Of a stretch of DNA of 20,583 bases, positions 1-9,061 are shown piece after piece. Each line of letters starts with the position of its first letter. Within the stretch, counting starts at the first letter, position 1. The notes under the pieces are model-generated. The model saw only the letters and a program-made list of their open reading frames with translations. It was not told where the DNA came from and searched no databases. Position numbers and translations under genes: made by a program. Source of the stretch: Bigelowiella natans CCMP2755 (lineage: Eukaryota > Cercozoa > Chlorarachniophyceae); NCBI GenBank assembly GCA_000320545.1, contig ADNK01003069.1, positions 1 to 20,583 of the forward strand. Reading direction: 5' to 3'.

Positions 1-430
1 GATTTTCGTTATTAAATACACCCCCCCCCCCCCCCCCCGTCCGCCGTCCGTAGTGCCCCTTTTTTGCTCATTCCGATTAAACACCCCTGTGGTGGCGTTT
101 GTTGGGATTTGTTTCGAAAACGCGCAGAAGCTTTCCAAAAAACGCGGGGGGGGGTTCTAACTACTACTGGGTACACTCCCAAGGGATCCTATTTTTGGGG
201 ACCTTCCATGGCGGAAATCGGTTAAACCGGGAACCAAAATCCAAATAACCCCCATCCCTGCCCCCCATGGAAAAAATTGATGGGAAGGTTTTATAAAATG
301 TAAAATGGTTAAGGGTCCCAAATTTTTTTTTTCCCATAAATTCCTTTTTTTGTTTTTTTGGAACGATTTCCAACAAAAAAATTTTAATTCAGGTTACCCC
401 CTTCCCCCCCCCCCCCCCCCTCTGACCCAG
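1..430. other. Homopolymer-rich left edge, no gene seen
   Basis: This stretch has C runs at 21-38 and 404-420, G runs near 147-154, and many doubled or stretched bases. It looks like poor-quality sequence or a contig end rather than ordinary genomic DNA. Its right end supplies a polypyrimidine tract and CAG that serve as the splice acceptor for the exon starting at 431. An open frame on the minus strand at 164-376 has no recognisable features and is not accepted as a gene. Upstream exons of the gene at 431-1820 may be hidden here or lie outside the window. Confidence 0.5.
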
Positions 431-601
431 TCACGGCGTACTTCGGCATTGACATCGACAAGGCCGGCAGCACCTACGACTACTCTCGGAACCACGTGTT
501 TGAGACCTCTCAGTTCAATGAATTTGTTGTCGCTTTGCAAAACGCAACACGAGGAGGGAAAGGTAGGCAATCTGCGATATATGTATATAATATGTATTCA
601 T

Positions 602-641
<40 letters not shown>

Positions 642-1820
642 CGCTTTGTGAGTACCGCTGCTGCCATTGCTGTGCTGGTTCTTCGCCTTGATTACCCTGT
701 CTCATTCTCCATCCCCCCCCTCCCTCTCCCCTTCTCCCTCTCTTTCTCTGGCTCGCTCGTCGTTTGAAGGAATGGTCGTTCAAATGGAGCTGAATGTGGT
801 GGACAACTCGCATTGGGGGGTTCAGGGTACTACCTGCCACCCGTCATATTTATCATTACCACCATAGTCATTATTGTTAGTTTCGTTGCCTCACCAGCAT
901 CATCATCATCATCATCATTATCATCATTGTTATTATCCTTATCGTCTCCTTCTCCTCCTCCTCCTCCTCCTCCTCCTCCCACGCTTCCTTGCAGGGGGAC
1001 GTAAGGTCAATGTCACTTGGCTCTATCTAGGTACGTTAGGCATGCAGTATGTGTGTGTGAGATGAAGGACGATAAGAGTCAACTGGGAATCATGAAATCA
1101 CAAGTGTTTGTTTATTCTGCGAAATGTGCAGGACGCGCTTTCGAATGGGAGTCTCAGCTGCCTGAGGATGTGCGTGCGGAGGCTTCAGTGCCTTCTAAAA
1201 ACCCTCAGGTAGCATTAGTCGTTTTATGTGCCCACGCCATTTAAGAAACCCGTGCACTTATTTGATGAGTGCTTTCTACGCATCATCATCATCATCACCG
1301 TCGTCATCGTTGCCTACTGTGTTCTTCAGGATCTCCCCGGCAAAAAGTCGAAGTTTCCTGCTTTCCCCAACTTTCCTACCGCAATGCTCAGGTCTTCTTT
1401 CGCAGCAAAATAATAGCACAGCTCAGCACACCTGTCGTGAACATCGATGATTTTGAGATCCTGCGCCCGGCACTCGAAAGAAGACCATATACACATGAGC
1501 ATTCGATACGATTGCATCCCGATGACTCGAAAGGCAACCATCGCCGTCGTCCACATACACTTAAACGGGCTATGACCTTCGGCTATTTTCCTTGCTCACA
1601 TTTTGAGCAAGAACAGGCGCCACGCTGCGCACCCTGTTTTCAATGTGTTTCGTTCGTTCCACAATCACGGCCATCAACGCATTTAGCGGGTTTCGATTCT
1701 CACAAGAACGCATTTTGCATTCGCAGATACTCTCCAGCCCAGGCAAACCTTCTCTCTGATCTTGCAGGGTGGATCGTCAAGGAGAATAGAGAGAAATTCT
1801 GTCGAACATTGGGATGCTAA
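431..1820 (+). CDS. Unrecognised multi-exon protein, 3' part (5' end missing)
   Basis: Six exons join in a single frame: 431-562, 770-826, 995-1030, 1132-1208, 1330-1391 and 1727-1820, ending in TAA. Every junction has GT donor and AG acceptor bases and matching phase (1, 1, 1, 0, 2). The predicted fragment is about 150 residues, soluble-looking, with no membrane segment. It begins TAYFGIDIDKAGSTYDYSRN and includes a Trp-containing, beta-rich stretch (HWGV, VNVTWLYL). I do not recognise the family. The first exons are missing, because the first visible exon starts at an acceptor in the low-quality left edge. The last exon depends on a 335-nt intron (1392-1726) and is the least certain part; the C-terminus would read DLAGWIVKENREKF before the final residues. 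Introns hold TA, CAT and CTC microsatellites. Confidence 0.5.
605..638. repeat. (TA)n microsatellite
   Basis: Nearly pure TA dinucleotide run inside the first visible intron of the gene at 431-1820. Confidence 0.9.
898..980. repeat. (CAT)n and (CTC)n trinucleotide tracts
   Basis: A CAT/ATC tract at 898-918 is followed by a CTC tract at 945-980, both inside an intron. The CTC tract forms the polypyrimidine region before the acceptor at 994. Confidence 0.85.
1281..1298. repeat. Short (CAT)n tract
   Basis: About six CAT units in the intron before the exon at 1330. Confidence 0.8.
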
Positions 1821-2616
1821 TCAAGGATTCGTGAGCGATGCTGCTTTGCTGCAGCGGTTCCGATCGAGGAGTGGCCCATGCTAGCATGTGCCATCATCAT
1901 TCCACATGCATGTTTGCGGTGTTGATTGAAGTCGTTCCCGCTGGCAATGAGTGCTCACGGACGATGCAGGGATTCAGATGTTCCCATGTTCAGATCATCG
2001 ATTGCATTTGCCTTCGATTGCTTGGTGTTTTGGCACGTTTGCTTGTTGTGGTGAGGTTTCATGGGCAATTTTGAATTGCATTGCATGTTTGTCATCACAT
2101 TGCAAAAGTTTGGAGAAACAATGGTTTGTGCAGACTCCATCGCACACGTGCAAAGTGGCAACTGCATGTGGCTGCACGCACGTGAGTGCTCATGCGCCAG
2201 CATTGGTTGCAACATTGGTGCGCACCGCTCAGCGGCACGCTGGCACACATCGCAAGTGCAAACAGGCACGTGCTGCACGTGCCACAGCAAAAACTGGAAA
2301 AGGGAAAGCGCAATCACAGCGCGTCAGCGCGTGCAACGTGCGATGGACAGATGCATGACGAATGACACGTCACAGCCTGCTCAGTTGCGTGCAGCGTGCG
2401 ATCGACCAGCCAGACGCTTTTGCATGCGCGTGCTTGTCAAGCTGTGGTGTGAGTGGCCACCGTCGATCGTTTCCATTTGCAGGTGAGAAAGTGATGAGAA
2501 GGGTTGGGCAAACGTGGCAATTTCTTTGCTCACACTCTGTGTGTGTTCCCCGACCAGATCTGCCCTTTCAGCGCTTCCACATGCACGGATTGTCGCAATC
2601 TTACTAACGCGAACTC
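1821..2616. other. TGCA-rich intergenic spacer
   Basis: No convincing gene. The sequence is unusually rich in TGCA, GCATGC, CACGTG and related words, and poor in TAA and TAG. That makes several overlapping open frames of 80-140 codons appear on both strands by chance. Similar composition occurs near 10540-10930, 13260-13526 and 19243-19660. A 19-nt perfect inverted repeat sits at 2265-2283. The right end, from about 2590, is treated as the upstream region of the SDR gene. Confidence 0.6.
2265..2283. repeat. Perfect inverted repeat, 9-bp arms, 1-nt centre
   Basis: The arms GGCACGTGC and GCACGTGCC flank a single T. Each arm contains the CACGTG (E-box/G-box type) hexamer. Whether any protein binds here is not known. 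Confidence 0.75.
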
Positions 2617-2720
2617 TAGACCTTGTCGCAGACAAAAATTTGTCGGCATTTTCTCCATCGTAGACCTTGGCGTAGACTGAAATTGTCGACGTTTTCTATT
2701 CAATCGTTGACCCTGTCGCA
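2591..2720 (+). promoter_or_regulatory. Three TGTCGCA sites upstream of the SDR gene
   Basis: TGTCGCA occurs at 2591-2597, 2624-2630 and 2714-2720, which is 207, 174 and 84 nt before the ATG at 2798. The first lies in a small dyad (GATTG-TCG-CAATC, 2588-2600). The other two lie in copies of the local tandem repeat. The same 7-mer is found upstream of the other reconstructed genes and in the LTR, so it is a candidate promoter element. Function is inferred only. Confidence 0.4.
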
Positions 2721-2750
2721 GACTGAAATACGTCGCCGCTTTTTCCATCG
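2617..2750 (+). repeat. Three imperfect tandem copies of a 44-46 nt unit
   Basis: Copies run 2617-2660, 2661-2706 and 2707-2750. Each starts with a TAGACCTTGTCGCAGAC-like segment, then an A-rich stretch, a GTCG word, a T-rich stretch and ATCG. The third copy ends 47 nt before the SDR start codon. The position suggests promoter or 5' UTR DNA. The copies have diverged, so the duplication is not recent. Confidence 0.75.
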
Positions 2751-2797
2751 TCAAAAATCTTTCAATTGCATTCCTCCTCCCCCCTCGCTTGGCTTGC

Positions 2798-3396
2798 ATG
2801 GTGAGCGGCTGGCTCGGCTCCGCCCCCATTCTCGCCCTCTTCGTTCTCGCCGCTCCCCATTTTACTGTGGGGGCACCGACTGCCATCACAACAACAGGCT
2901 TGCACTCTCGGATTGAGGGACGGACGAAGGATGCAACGGCGATTCGAAGACTTGGTCAAACAATGAGTAGTAGCCTGAGGACGCCACAAAAGCAGCGTCA
3001 CGGAGCAGCTACAGCAGCCGCCAGAAAGCAAGTACGCGATCTACCAGATCTGTCAGATTCAGTTGTTTGGGTGACGGGTGCCTCTAGCGGGCTGGGGGAA
3101 GCACTAGCGTGCCAGTTTGCCAGCAGGGGGGCTAGGGTTATCCTTTCTGGACGGAATACGGACCAGGTTGGTAACAGTTCAATGTAATTTTTTTTTTTGG
3201 GGGGGGGGGGGGAGGGGGGGTTACTATGTTATATCCAATCAGTTACTGGAATATATGCGAGTTCTTCGTCGCTCGTTCTCTCTTTCTAACTCCTGTGCAT
3301 GTGGGGGGGACAAGCACGTCTGATGCTCGAGTGCAATGTGAATGGTCATCGTTGTATGCAAGCTTGGAGCCAAGTGTATACTGTATAGTGTGTATA

Positions 3397-3441
<45 letters not shown>

Positions 3442-5461
3442 TGTGCTTGGCTGCCAATACTCTAGCCAGGTTAAGAAATCTCCTCTCTTTCTTCAGCTAA
3501 AACGGGTTCAATCTCGATGCATCCGCGAACAACAAGATGCGGACCACACAGCTGCGCCGACGAAACTATCGACGAAACTATCGAGGATAGTATCGTCGTC
3601 ATCATCATCATCATCCTCGTCGTCATCATCACCTTTCCCCTCCTCCTCCTCTTTCCCTATTCTGGCATTCGATTTGGAGGCTATCGAAACCCTTCCAAGA
3701 GTTGCAGAGGTTGTATCATGGGGAGGGGGGGGGATGGAGAGGACATCTTCATGCTTCCTAGATTGTGCACACGATGATAGAGCTTCTGACCCCAAACATC
3801 AGGTGGAAAATGGAATTGTCATGTTGTTAATATTGTCCTTCTTTGTCTTCGCCGTAGGAGGCAGAGGCTATTTTCGGGCGAATCGATACCTTGGTACTAT
3901 GCGGTGGGATAAGCACACGGGGGGAAATCAAAGATTCATCGTGGAAACTTCACAATAAAGGTAATCAAGATAGAAGCTTTATTCTTCCCGTCTCCCATCC
4001 CTCTTCTTCGCCCCCTCCATCATCTTCTCTTCTCTTTATTTTCCCTGAATATCAGTCCTGGCCGTGAATCACATGAGCTCCGTAGCTCTCAGCATACCTG
4101 TTGCGGAGGGGATGGCGGCACGGGTTGCTCTGCTGCTTTGTTTGGCTCAGGCGATCTCTCGTTATTTCTTATGTCTTATTCACACACTACAGGGATCCGG
4201 TCATATAATACACATCAACAGCGTTCAGGGTAAGCTTGGACTCCCGTCACGGGCCGCATATGCTGCATCAAAGCACGCTTCCATCGGTTTCTTTGATTCT
4301 CTAAGGGCGGAGGTTGTTAATTTAGCTACTCCCGCCTCGCTACCCGTTGATCGCCTTTTTTGTTAAAATTATCATCATCGTCATCATCATTATCACCATC
4401 GTCATCGTCATCATCATCATCATCATCATCATCACCATCGCCTAATCCGCCGATAAAAAGGTGGCCAATTTCGGTATTCGAGTGACGGCAGTCCTTCCAG
4501 GGTATCAGTTCCCCATTATATCACCAGTGTTACCTCACTCATCATCGTCATCGTCTTCGTCGTTGTCATTCACGTTCATTATCGTCACCAGTACCACCAC
4601 CATTTATTGATATCCAAAACCGCCGCTAATCCACGTAATAGTAGGATGCGTCGCCGCTCAGTACCTCCCTCCCCCCCTCCCCCCTCCCCCCTCTTCCCAC
4701 TTCCCCCCCTCATGGTCCATCCCCTTGTTTGGCGCTCGAAATAGCCGCTAATCGTTCCTGTGACCAAACAGGTACATAAATACAAATCTATCGAAAAACG
4801 CTATAACCGCATCCGGAGCTCAATACAACAAAGTAAGTGCAGGAGGGAGACGGATGGTTGTGTTCTTCTTCGTCAGCCCTCCCCCCTCCCTCCCCCCACC
4901 TTACACCCCCTCCGTCGTCCTTCCTCTTTCCCCAACTCTCTCCTCCCTCTTTTCTTCTCCTCCCCTCCAGACGGACCCAAGTACTGCGAAAGGGATGAAT
5001 GCGAGCACTGTTGCTGAGAGGGTTTGTATATATGTGAGCGTGTGCGCGTGTGCGCGTGTGTGCGTGTGTGCGTTGTGTGCCTCTGTATAAGCTTGCTCGC
5101 CTGGGTGAAAAACACGATATCGTCTGGGTCGTTCATCGATCAACAGATCCTGAAGAACGCACACGCTAGGGACGAGATCATCATTGCACCCGCCTACGTC
5201 AAATTTGCGATTGGTTCTCTTCTTTTTTGCATACATATGTCTCGAGGAAAGAGGGAGGAAGGGACTTCAGAAGAGAAATAGAAAGGGGGGGGGGAGGGGA
5301 GAGAGAGAGAGAGAGAAAGGGGGGGAGAGGGAGAAAAGATGAATTAAATTTGGCCATTGGTGTGATTGTTTACTCCCACAGCGCTGCGCAATATCATCCC
5401 CAGCGTCTACTTCAACTCTATGATCAAGCGAGCACGACGAAATAGAAAATCCTCTCCGTGA
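2798..5461 (+). CDS. Short-chain dehydrogenase/reductase, DHRS7B-like, 10 exons
   Basis: Exons: 2798-3166, 3497-3709, 3858-3960, 4056-4123, 4193-4312, 4461-4501, 4772-4832, 4971-5021, 5147-5213 and 5382-5461. They join in perfect phase to 390 residues; animal DHRS7B is about 325. The family reduces or oxidises carbonyl/hydroxyl groups with NAD(P)H at ER or peroxisome membranes. The substrate here is unknown. Visible features are an N-terminal hydrophobic signal/anchor (about 8-26), the cofactor motif TGASSGLG (93-100), catalytic N233, S261, Y274 and K278 (YAASK), then PGYINTNLS and a basic C-terminus resembling DHRS7B. The usual NNAG motif is replaced by LCGG (208-211). Exon 2 carries a 13-Ser tract encoded by a TCG/TCA repeat. 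No C-terminal SKL peroxisomal signal is present. Intron 4 (4124-4192) is 69 nt with no stop, so retention would keep the frame. The acceptor before the 41-nt exon 6 (AAAAG) is atypical but gives the correct family alignment. Confidence 0.88.
3188..3220. repeat. T-run followed by G-run
   Basis: About 11 T and then about 22 mostly G bases in SDR intron 1. Homopolymer lengths here should not be trusted. Confidence 0.8.
3401..3437. repeat. (TG)n microsatellite
   Basis: Nearly pure TG run in SDR intron 1, ending in a CGCG word. Confidence 0.9.
3593..3631 (+). repeat. Coding TCG/TCA repeat (poly-Ser)
   Basis: Thirteen consecutive serine codons (TCG, TCA, TCC) inside SDR exon 2, residues 156-168. 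Just upstream, at 3560-3583, a 12-nt unit encoding TKLS is duplicated. Length variation here would alter the protein without breaking the frame. Confidence 0.8.
4371..4437. repeat. (ATC)n imperfect trinucleotide tract
   Basis: An ATC/GTC-type repeat filling much of SDR intron 5, ending just before the exon 6 acceptor region. Confidence 0.85.
5034..5075. repeat. (TG/CG)n purine-pyrimidine tract
   Basis: Alternating GTGTGCGC-type sequence in SDR intron 8. Such alternating tracts can favour Z-DNA, but no function is claimed. Confidence 0.8.
5284..5334. repeat. GA/G-rich purine tract
   Basis: Long purine-only stretch with a (GA)n core in SDR intron 9. Confidence 0.85.
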
Positions 5462-6209
5462 TTGAGAAAAGAGAATGGTGCCAAAATATTTTGTATATTG
5501 ATGTGCGTCATAATTTATTACGTGTCATTATCACACTAGAGTTCGTTCTGACCGTGTACGCGGTCATTCATTTGATGGTATGCTCCCCAAAGCGCATGCG
5601 TACGCGATGCGTCAAGTTATGCCGTTTTGCAAAGTCCAGCATGCGATGCAAGGTCCGAATAAGCACATAGTAATTATACCAGAGTTTGTGCGCGGCACAG
5701 CGTGATTCACTATGTATATCTAAACATTAGTATGGTTGCAAAGCCATTGCCAGGCGTCATTATGCATGCAAACGAATGAGGCATTTGTTCAATGATCATT
5801 ATAGCATGATCGCTTCATTGAATTTAATTTATTAAATACATATCCGCCTCATGGCTCCCTAAGCAACATAGCCGAGACATTATCGAAAGCAGCTAGATCC
5901 TTAGGGTCTGTGCAGACGTGGGTGGCGACGCTTGTTAAGCATATGTCGTAGCGTTAGCTTGCGCATGCATCGTGCCACAAAAAATAAGCTAATCTCTTTC
6001 CTGACTTCATTTCGCAATATCTAGCTTTAGATAGAGAACGCCGCATGTGCACGTACACAGCTACAACATTGGTGGAATAATTAATTCTGCAAACGCGCAC
6101 TTGCTAGCTATGCAATTTACCCGCCTCACGCACAACAAGCTTTTCATCTGCATGATCGCTCAGAAACATCACCATATGTGTGACGCAAGAACCCATGGTG
6201 TCTCTTTTT
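5462..6209. other. Convergent intergenic region
   Basis: It lies between the 3' ends of the SDR gene (+) and the coiled-coil gene (-), so it should hold both 3' UTRs. It is AT-richer in its middle and contains scattered GCATGC and TGCA words. A TTTATT near 5826 could be a minus-strand AATAAA signal, but it is about 380 nt from the coiled-coil stop codon. I see no gene, RNA or strong terminator structure. Confidence 0.55.
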
Positions 6210-6953
6210 CTATGGAATATCGTCGCCATCTAGAAATCCGAAGCAATATGCGTCTGTGGCCGCAAACGTAGATTCCTGTGGTCTGGCGTGCTTGCGAGCG
6301 CGAGTGCGGGAGACCTCTAAATCCTTGTTCGCAGAATGCAGTTCCCGGGGACTTGGGATGACACCTCTCCGTGCTGCTACAGAGGGTGAAAGTACGATAT
6401 CCTCAGTTTTTTTCCTTCTCGGTCTCCCCTGTAACGGACTCTTCCTCTCCCCTTTAACGGATGAGGGACTTTCTTTCTGTGAGACTATTCTAGGGGAGGA
6501 ACGCTCTCGGGCTTTGCCTTGGGCTCGACGATGCTGCTTGGCTAAATGAGGCTTCCTCAATTCTCTCTTTATTGTTCTCCTCTCTTTCATTTTCGTTGCG
6601 TGAATGTTGGCGAAGACAGGGCCTAGTTCTGGTGTCTGTTCCAAGAGGGCAGTTAGCCGCTGCTCTTCATCCTTCAACTCGAGAATCTGCGTAAACATAT
6701 GGAACGATTCAATTCCTATCGCTCACAAATGCTTCGATTTGGCGTGTTCTCCTTCAGGGGGGCAGTGGCACCCTTACCCCTTTTCTGATCAGTTTCCCCA
6801 GAAAACCTGTTTACTTACCCGCTTCTCGATATCTTCGCACCTTGAAACCTCCTCTTCAGTCTGCGCTCGGATGCGGTTTCGAACTTGCGTATCCCTTAGT
6901 TTCTGAGAGTAGGCCCAGCAGAATTCACATCATGTACACGGTGAATATTCTTC

Positions 6954-6984
<31 letters not shown>

Positions 6985-6992
6985 CCTCTCTT

Positions 6993-7035
<43 letters not shown>

Positions 7036-8512
7036 ATATTTTTTCCAAAATCCTCTCTCTTTGAACGAATACACCCAGCTCTGTTGGACATACGAATGTA
7101 CACAATGAATTCATGGGACCTGAGAAGCCCATTTTTTTTCCACAATCTTTACCCTGCTTTGGGCTTCTTTCATGACTAATTCTTTATTTAGCCTCACATA
7201 CTCGTCTCTTTCTTCCCTTATCCTCGCACGATGCTCCTGCCACGGGGAGGAGGAGTGGAAGAAGTGGGGCGCGGGGAAAATTCAGCTTCAACTTCATGTG
7301 ATGCAAGTGTGTGTGTTGCGCCTCTAGCGTTACCTTGGACTCTTTGCGAGCTTTACTCGCTAATTCATCTTTAAGAGAAGATACCATTTCCCCTGCGGCC
7401 TACGCCAGGGATATTATTGTTCGAAGCAAAAATTGCAAGGAGTTAAATCTCATGTGCCTTTCGCTCGATTAAACCTAGAAGGTGGCTCCTTCGCCCCAAG
7501 AACTACTTTTGCAAGCCATCATTTATATTCGGTCACTAAAATCTCAGACGCGCGCGCGCAGCGAGAGGAGAGATGGAGATCGAAAGCGGCGGTGTCCCTC
7601 AAAATATACAAGTAAAATATAGAAATAGGCCTTCGTGGCAAACCAAATTCTACAGCTTTTCAACCCTTGGTTAACGTTTTTTGAGTTTGGAATACGTTAT
7701 GAATGGTCAGAGACCTGAATCATCGCCTGTGCCTGCACCCTGCTCTTGGACACCCTCTCTACTTTGCTAGCGAGATCCCGCTCACTATCTACTTTCATCT
7801 ATTGAGCGAGACACCAAATACTTTAAAATGACTTATACAACACATGCAAACTAAACAAATATGATGGGTGTTTGTGTGTATGTATCCCCATGTGTGTGTC
7901 TTTCGTGTTTCGTGTTTGTGCCGTGAGAATTCACAGTCACAGCTACTCTTTACTGACCTGCTCACGGATCTTCAGTCGCTCATGCTTGAATTTCGAGGTC
8001 TCTTGAATGGTTGCTACCCTGCGCTTGAGCTCCGCCAGCCTTTTCTCTCGATCTCGAATTAGATTCTAGCGTAGAACATATGTGGAGAATGTTTGGAAAA
8101 ACCGTCGAAATTTTGTGAAGGTAAGGGGGGAAGTTGGTTTACAATCTATATAATAATCCACGTTGAATATGTTCTTAAGAAGGGGGTAAGTTTGCGAGCT
8201 TGAGCGAAAGGACGAGATCTCTACGACTTCCAAGCGAACCTAAATACCTTCATAAGCTGCAGGCGGCTTGTAAGCATGCGCTGTTCATTTTCTTTCTCCA
8301 ACCTCACAGCTCTTTGAGTAACAAGGTTCGGCAACCTATTCAGATTGATTCCAGAAAGTTAAAACGTGGGTAAATAAAGAGCCTATAAAGCGTCGGTGCG
8401 ATCTTGTCGTACATCGTACAATTCTCTTATCTCAACACTTTGGGGGAAGGGCAGGATTGTCGTTCGCGTACTGTTCATCGTGATGTCCCAGCGATGAAGA
8501 AGACCGAAGCAT
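6210..8512 (-). CDS. Coiled-coil protein, 8 exons, family uncertain
   Basis: Exons, in coding order: 8439-8512, 8248-8335, 7958-8065, 7715-7798, 7334-7399, 7153-7236, 6819-6902 and 6210-6686. All junctions are in phase and give 354 residues. The ATG at 8512 has an in-frame TAA immediately upstream, which supports this start. Residues about 35-210 are charged and heptad-like, rich in E, K, R, L and Q, and should form a long coiled coil. The C-terminal half (about 240-330) is very basic with many Ser/Pro (RKPH, GRPRRKK, SPRE), consistent with nucleic-acid, microtubule or chromatin contact. There is no signal peptide or membrane segment. Exons 3-7 are all phase 0-0, and three of them are exactly 84 nt. 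The N-terminal PPKLPNL...ENEQRMLTSRL loosely recalls CFAP97/KIAA1430-type ciliary proteins; this is only a weak resemblance. It is head-to-head with the gene at 9062 and convergent with the SDR gene. Confidence 0.75.
6952..7034. repeat. (TC)n then (TA)n microsatellites
   Basis: TC tract at 6952-6990 and TA tract at 6999-7033, both in intron 6 of the coiled-coil gene. Confidence 0.9.
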
Positions 8513-8636
8513 TTAGTCACCAGGTACTATGATTTTCTAACGCCTCGTAGGAGGGGGGGTCCTCCTCCTCCTCCTCCTCAAATACTCCCGATGGCGTTAC
8601 TGGAGCTCGTAACGTCTCTTTTTTTGTGGTCGTAAT

Positions 8637-8664
8637 GTTGTTGTTTTTGTTGTTGTTGTTGTTG
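8637..8664. repeat. (GTT)n tract
   Basis: Imperfect GTT repeat in the shared promoter region. Confidence 0.8.
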
Positions 8665-8849
8665 CTTCTATCTGCACAAACCTGGCGGAATTACAGCCGA
8701 TAATATCCCTGGAAAATATATCTTGAGTGCGCCGTACTAACTGGGAAATTCAGCGAGTATTTTTTCGGCTGCTTGCGGGGGAAAAGAAAAGGTAGCCGCA
8801 AGCGACGAAAAAGCGAAAAACCGCGGAGCGGGAAATTTTCCAGTTTTGA

Positions 8850-8856
8850 TGTCGCA
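8850..8856 (+). promoter_or_regulatory. TGTCGCA site in the bidirectional promoter
   Basis: Same 7-mer as upstream of the SDR and gluconolactonase-like genes. It lies 338 nt before the coiled-coil start and 206-212 nt before the start at 9062. The dyad around it has the same TCG centre as the one at 2588-2600. Confidence 0.35.
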
Positions 8857-9061
8857 TCATCAAAATGCATTGGAGTTATTTCAAAAATCACAAAAATCCC
8901 GGAATATCGGAGGTAAACGGTCTCATCGGCTGTCCTCGGTGATAGAAAGCGGGGGAGAAGGTGCGCCCACATCGCAACAAAACTCTAAGAAACCGGTCCC
9001 GTGAATCGCTCGGTGGGCTCAATTGCTGCCCAACCCTAGGGCAAGTGATAGTCCGATCCCC

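Larger units (their letters stand above)
8513..9061. promoter_or_regulatory. Shared head-to-head promoter region
   Basis: 549 nt separate two divergent start codons (8512 on minus, 9062 on plus), so this interval must hold both 5' UTRs and promoters. It contains a CTC tract (about 8561-8579), a GTT tract (about 8637-8664) and a TGTCGCA site at 8850-8856 in a small dyad (TGATG-TCG-CATCA, 8848-8860). I see no clear TATA box. Transcription start sites cannot be placed from sequence alone. Confidence 0.55.

Noticed and set aside
164-376. 70-codon minus-strand open frame at the left edge
   Set aside because: It lies in homopolymer-damaged sequence and shows no domain or splice partner.
898-980. 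CRISPR-like appearance of short regularly repeated units
   Set aside because: The units are plain trinucleotide microsatellites without spacers, in a eukaryotic intron.
1269-1820. 183-codon plus-strand open frame read as one exon
   Set aside because: Its frame disagrees with the well-phased upstream exons, its N-terminus comes from a CAT microsatellite (poly-His), and only its last 30 codons fit the gene model as a separate exon.
1951-2486. Several overlapping frames of 80-141 codons on both strands
   Set aside because: They sit in the stop-poor TGCA-rich block, overlap each other in many frames and are skewed to Cys, His, Ala and Thr, as expected by chance there.
3404-3958. 184-codon plus frame beginning with a Val/Cys repeat
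   Set aside because: The start is a TG microsatellite in intron 1 and the frame runs through intron 2. Only 3497-3709 and 3858-3960 fit the SDR protein family.
4585-5236. Minus-strand frames opposite SDR introns and exons
   Set aside because: They are made of microsatellite translations (Thr-His, Gly-Glu repeats) and are antisense to well-supported exons.
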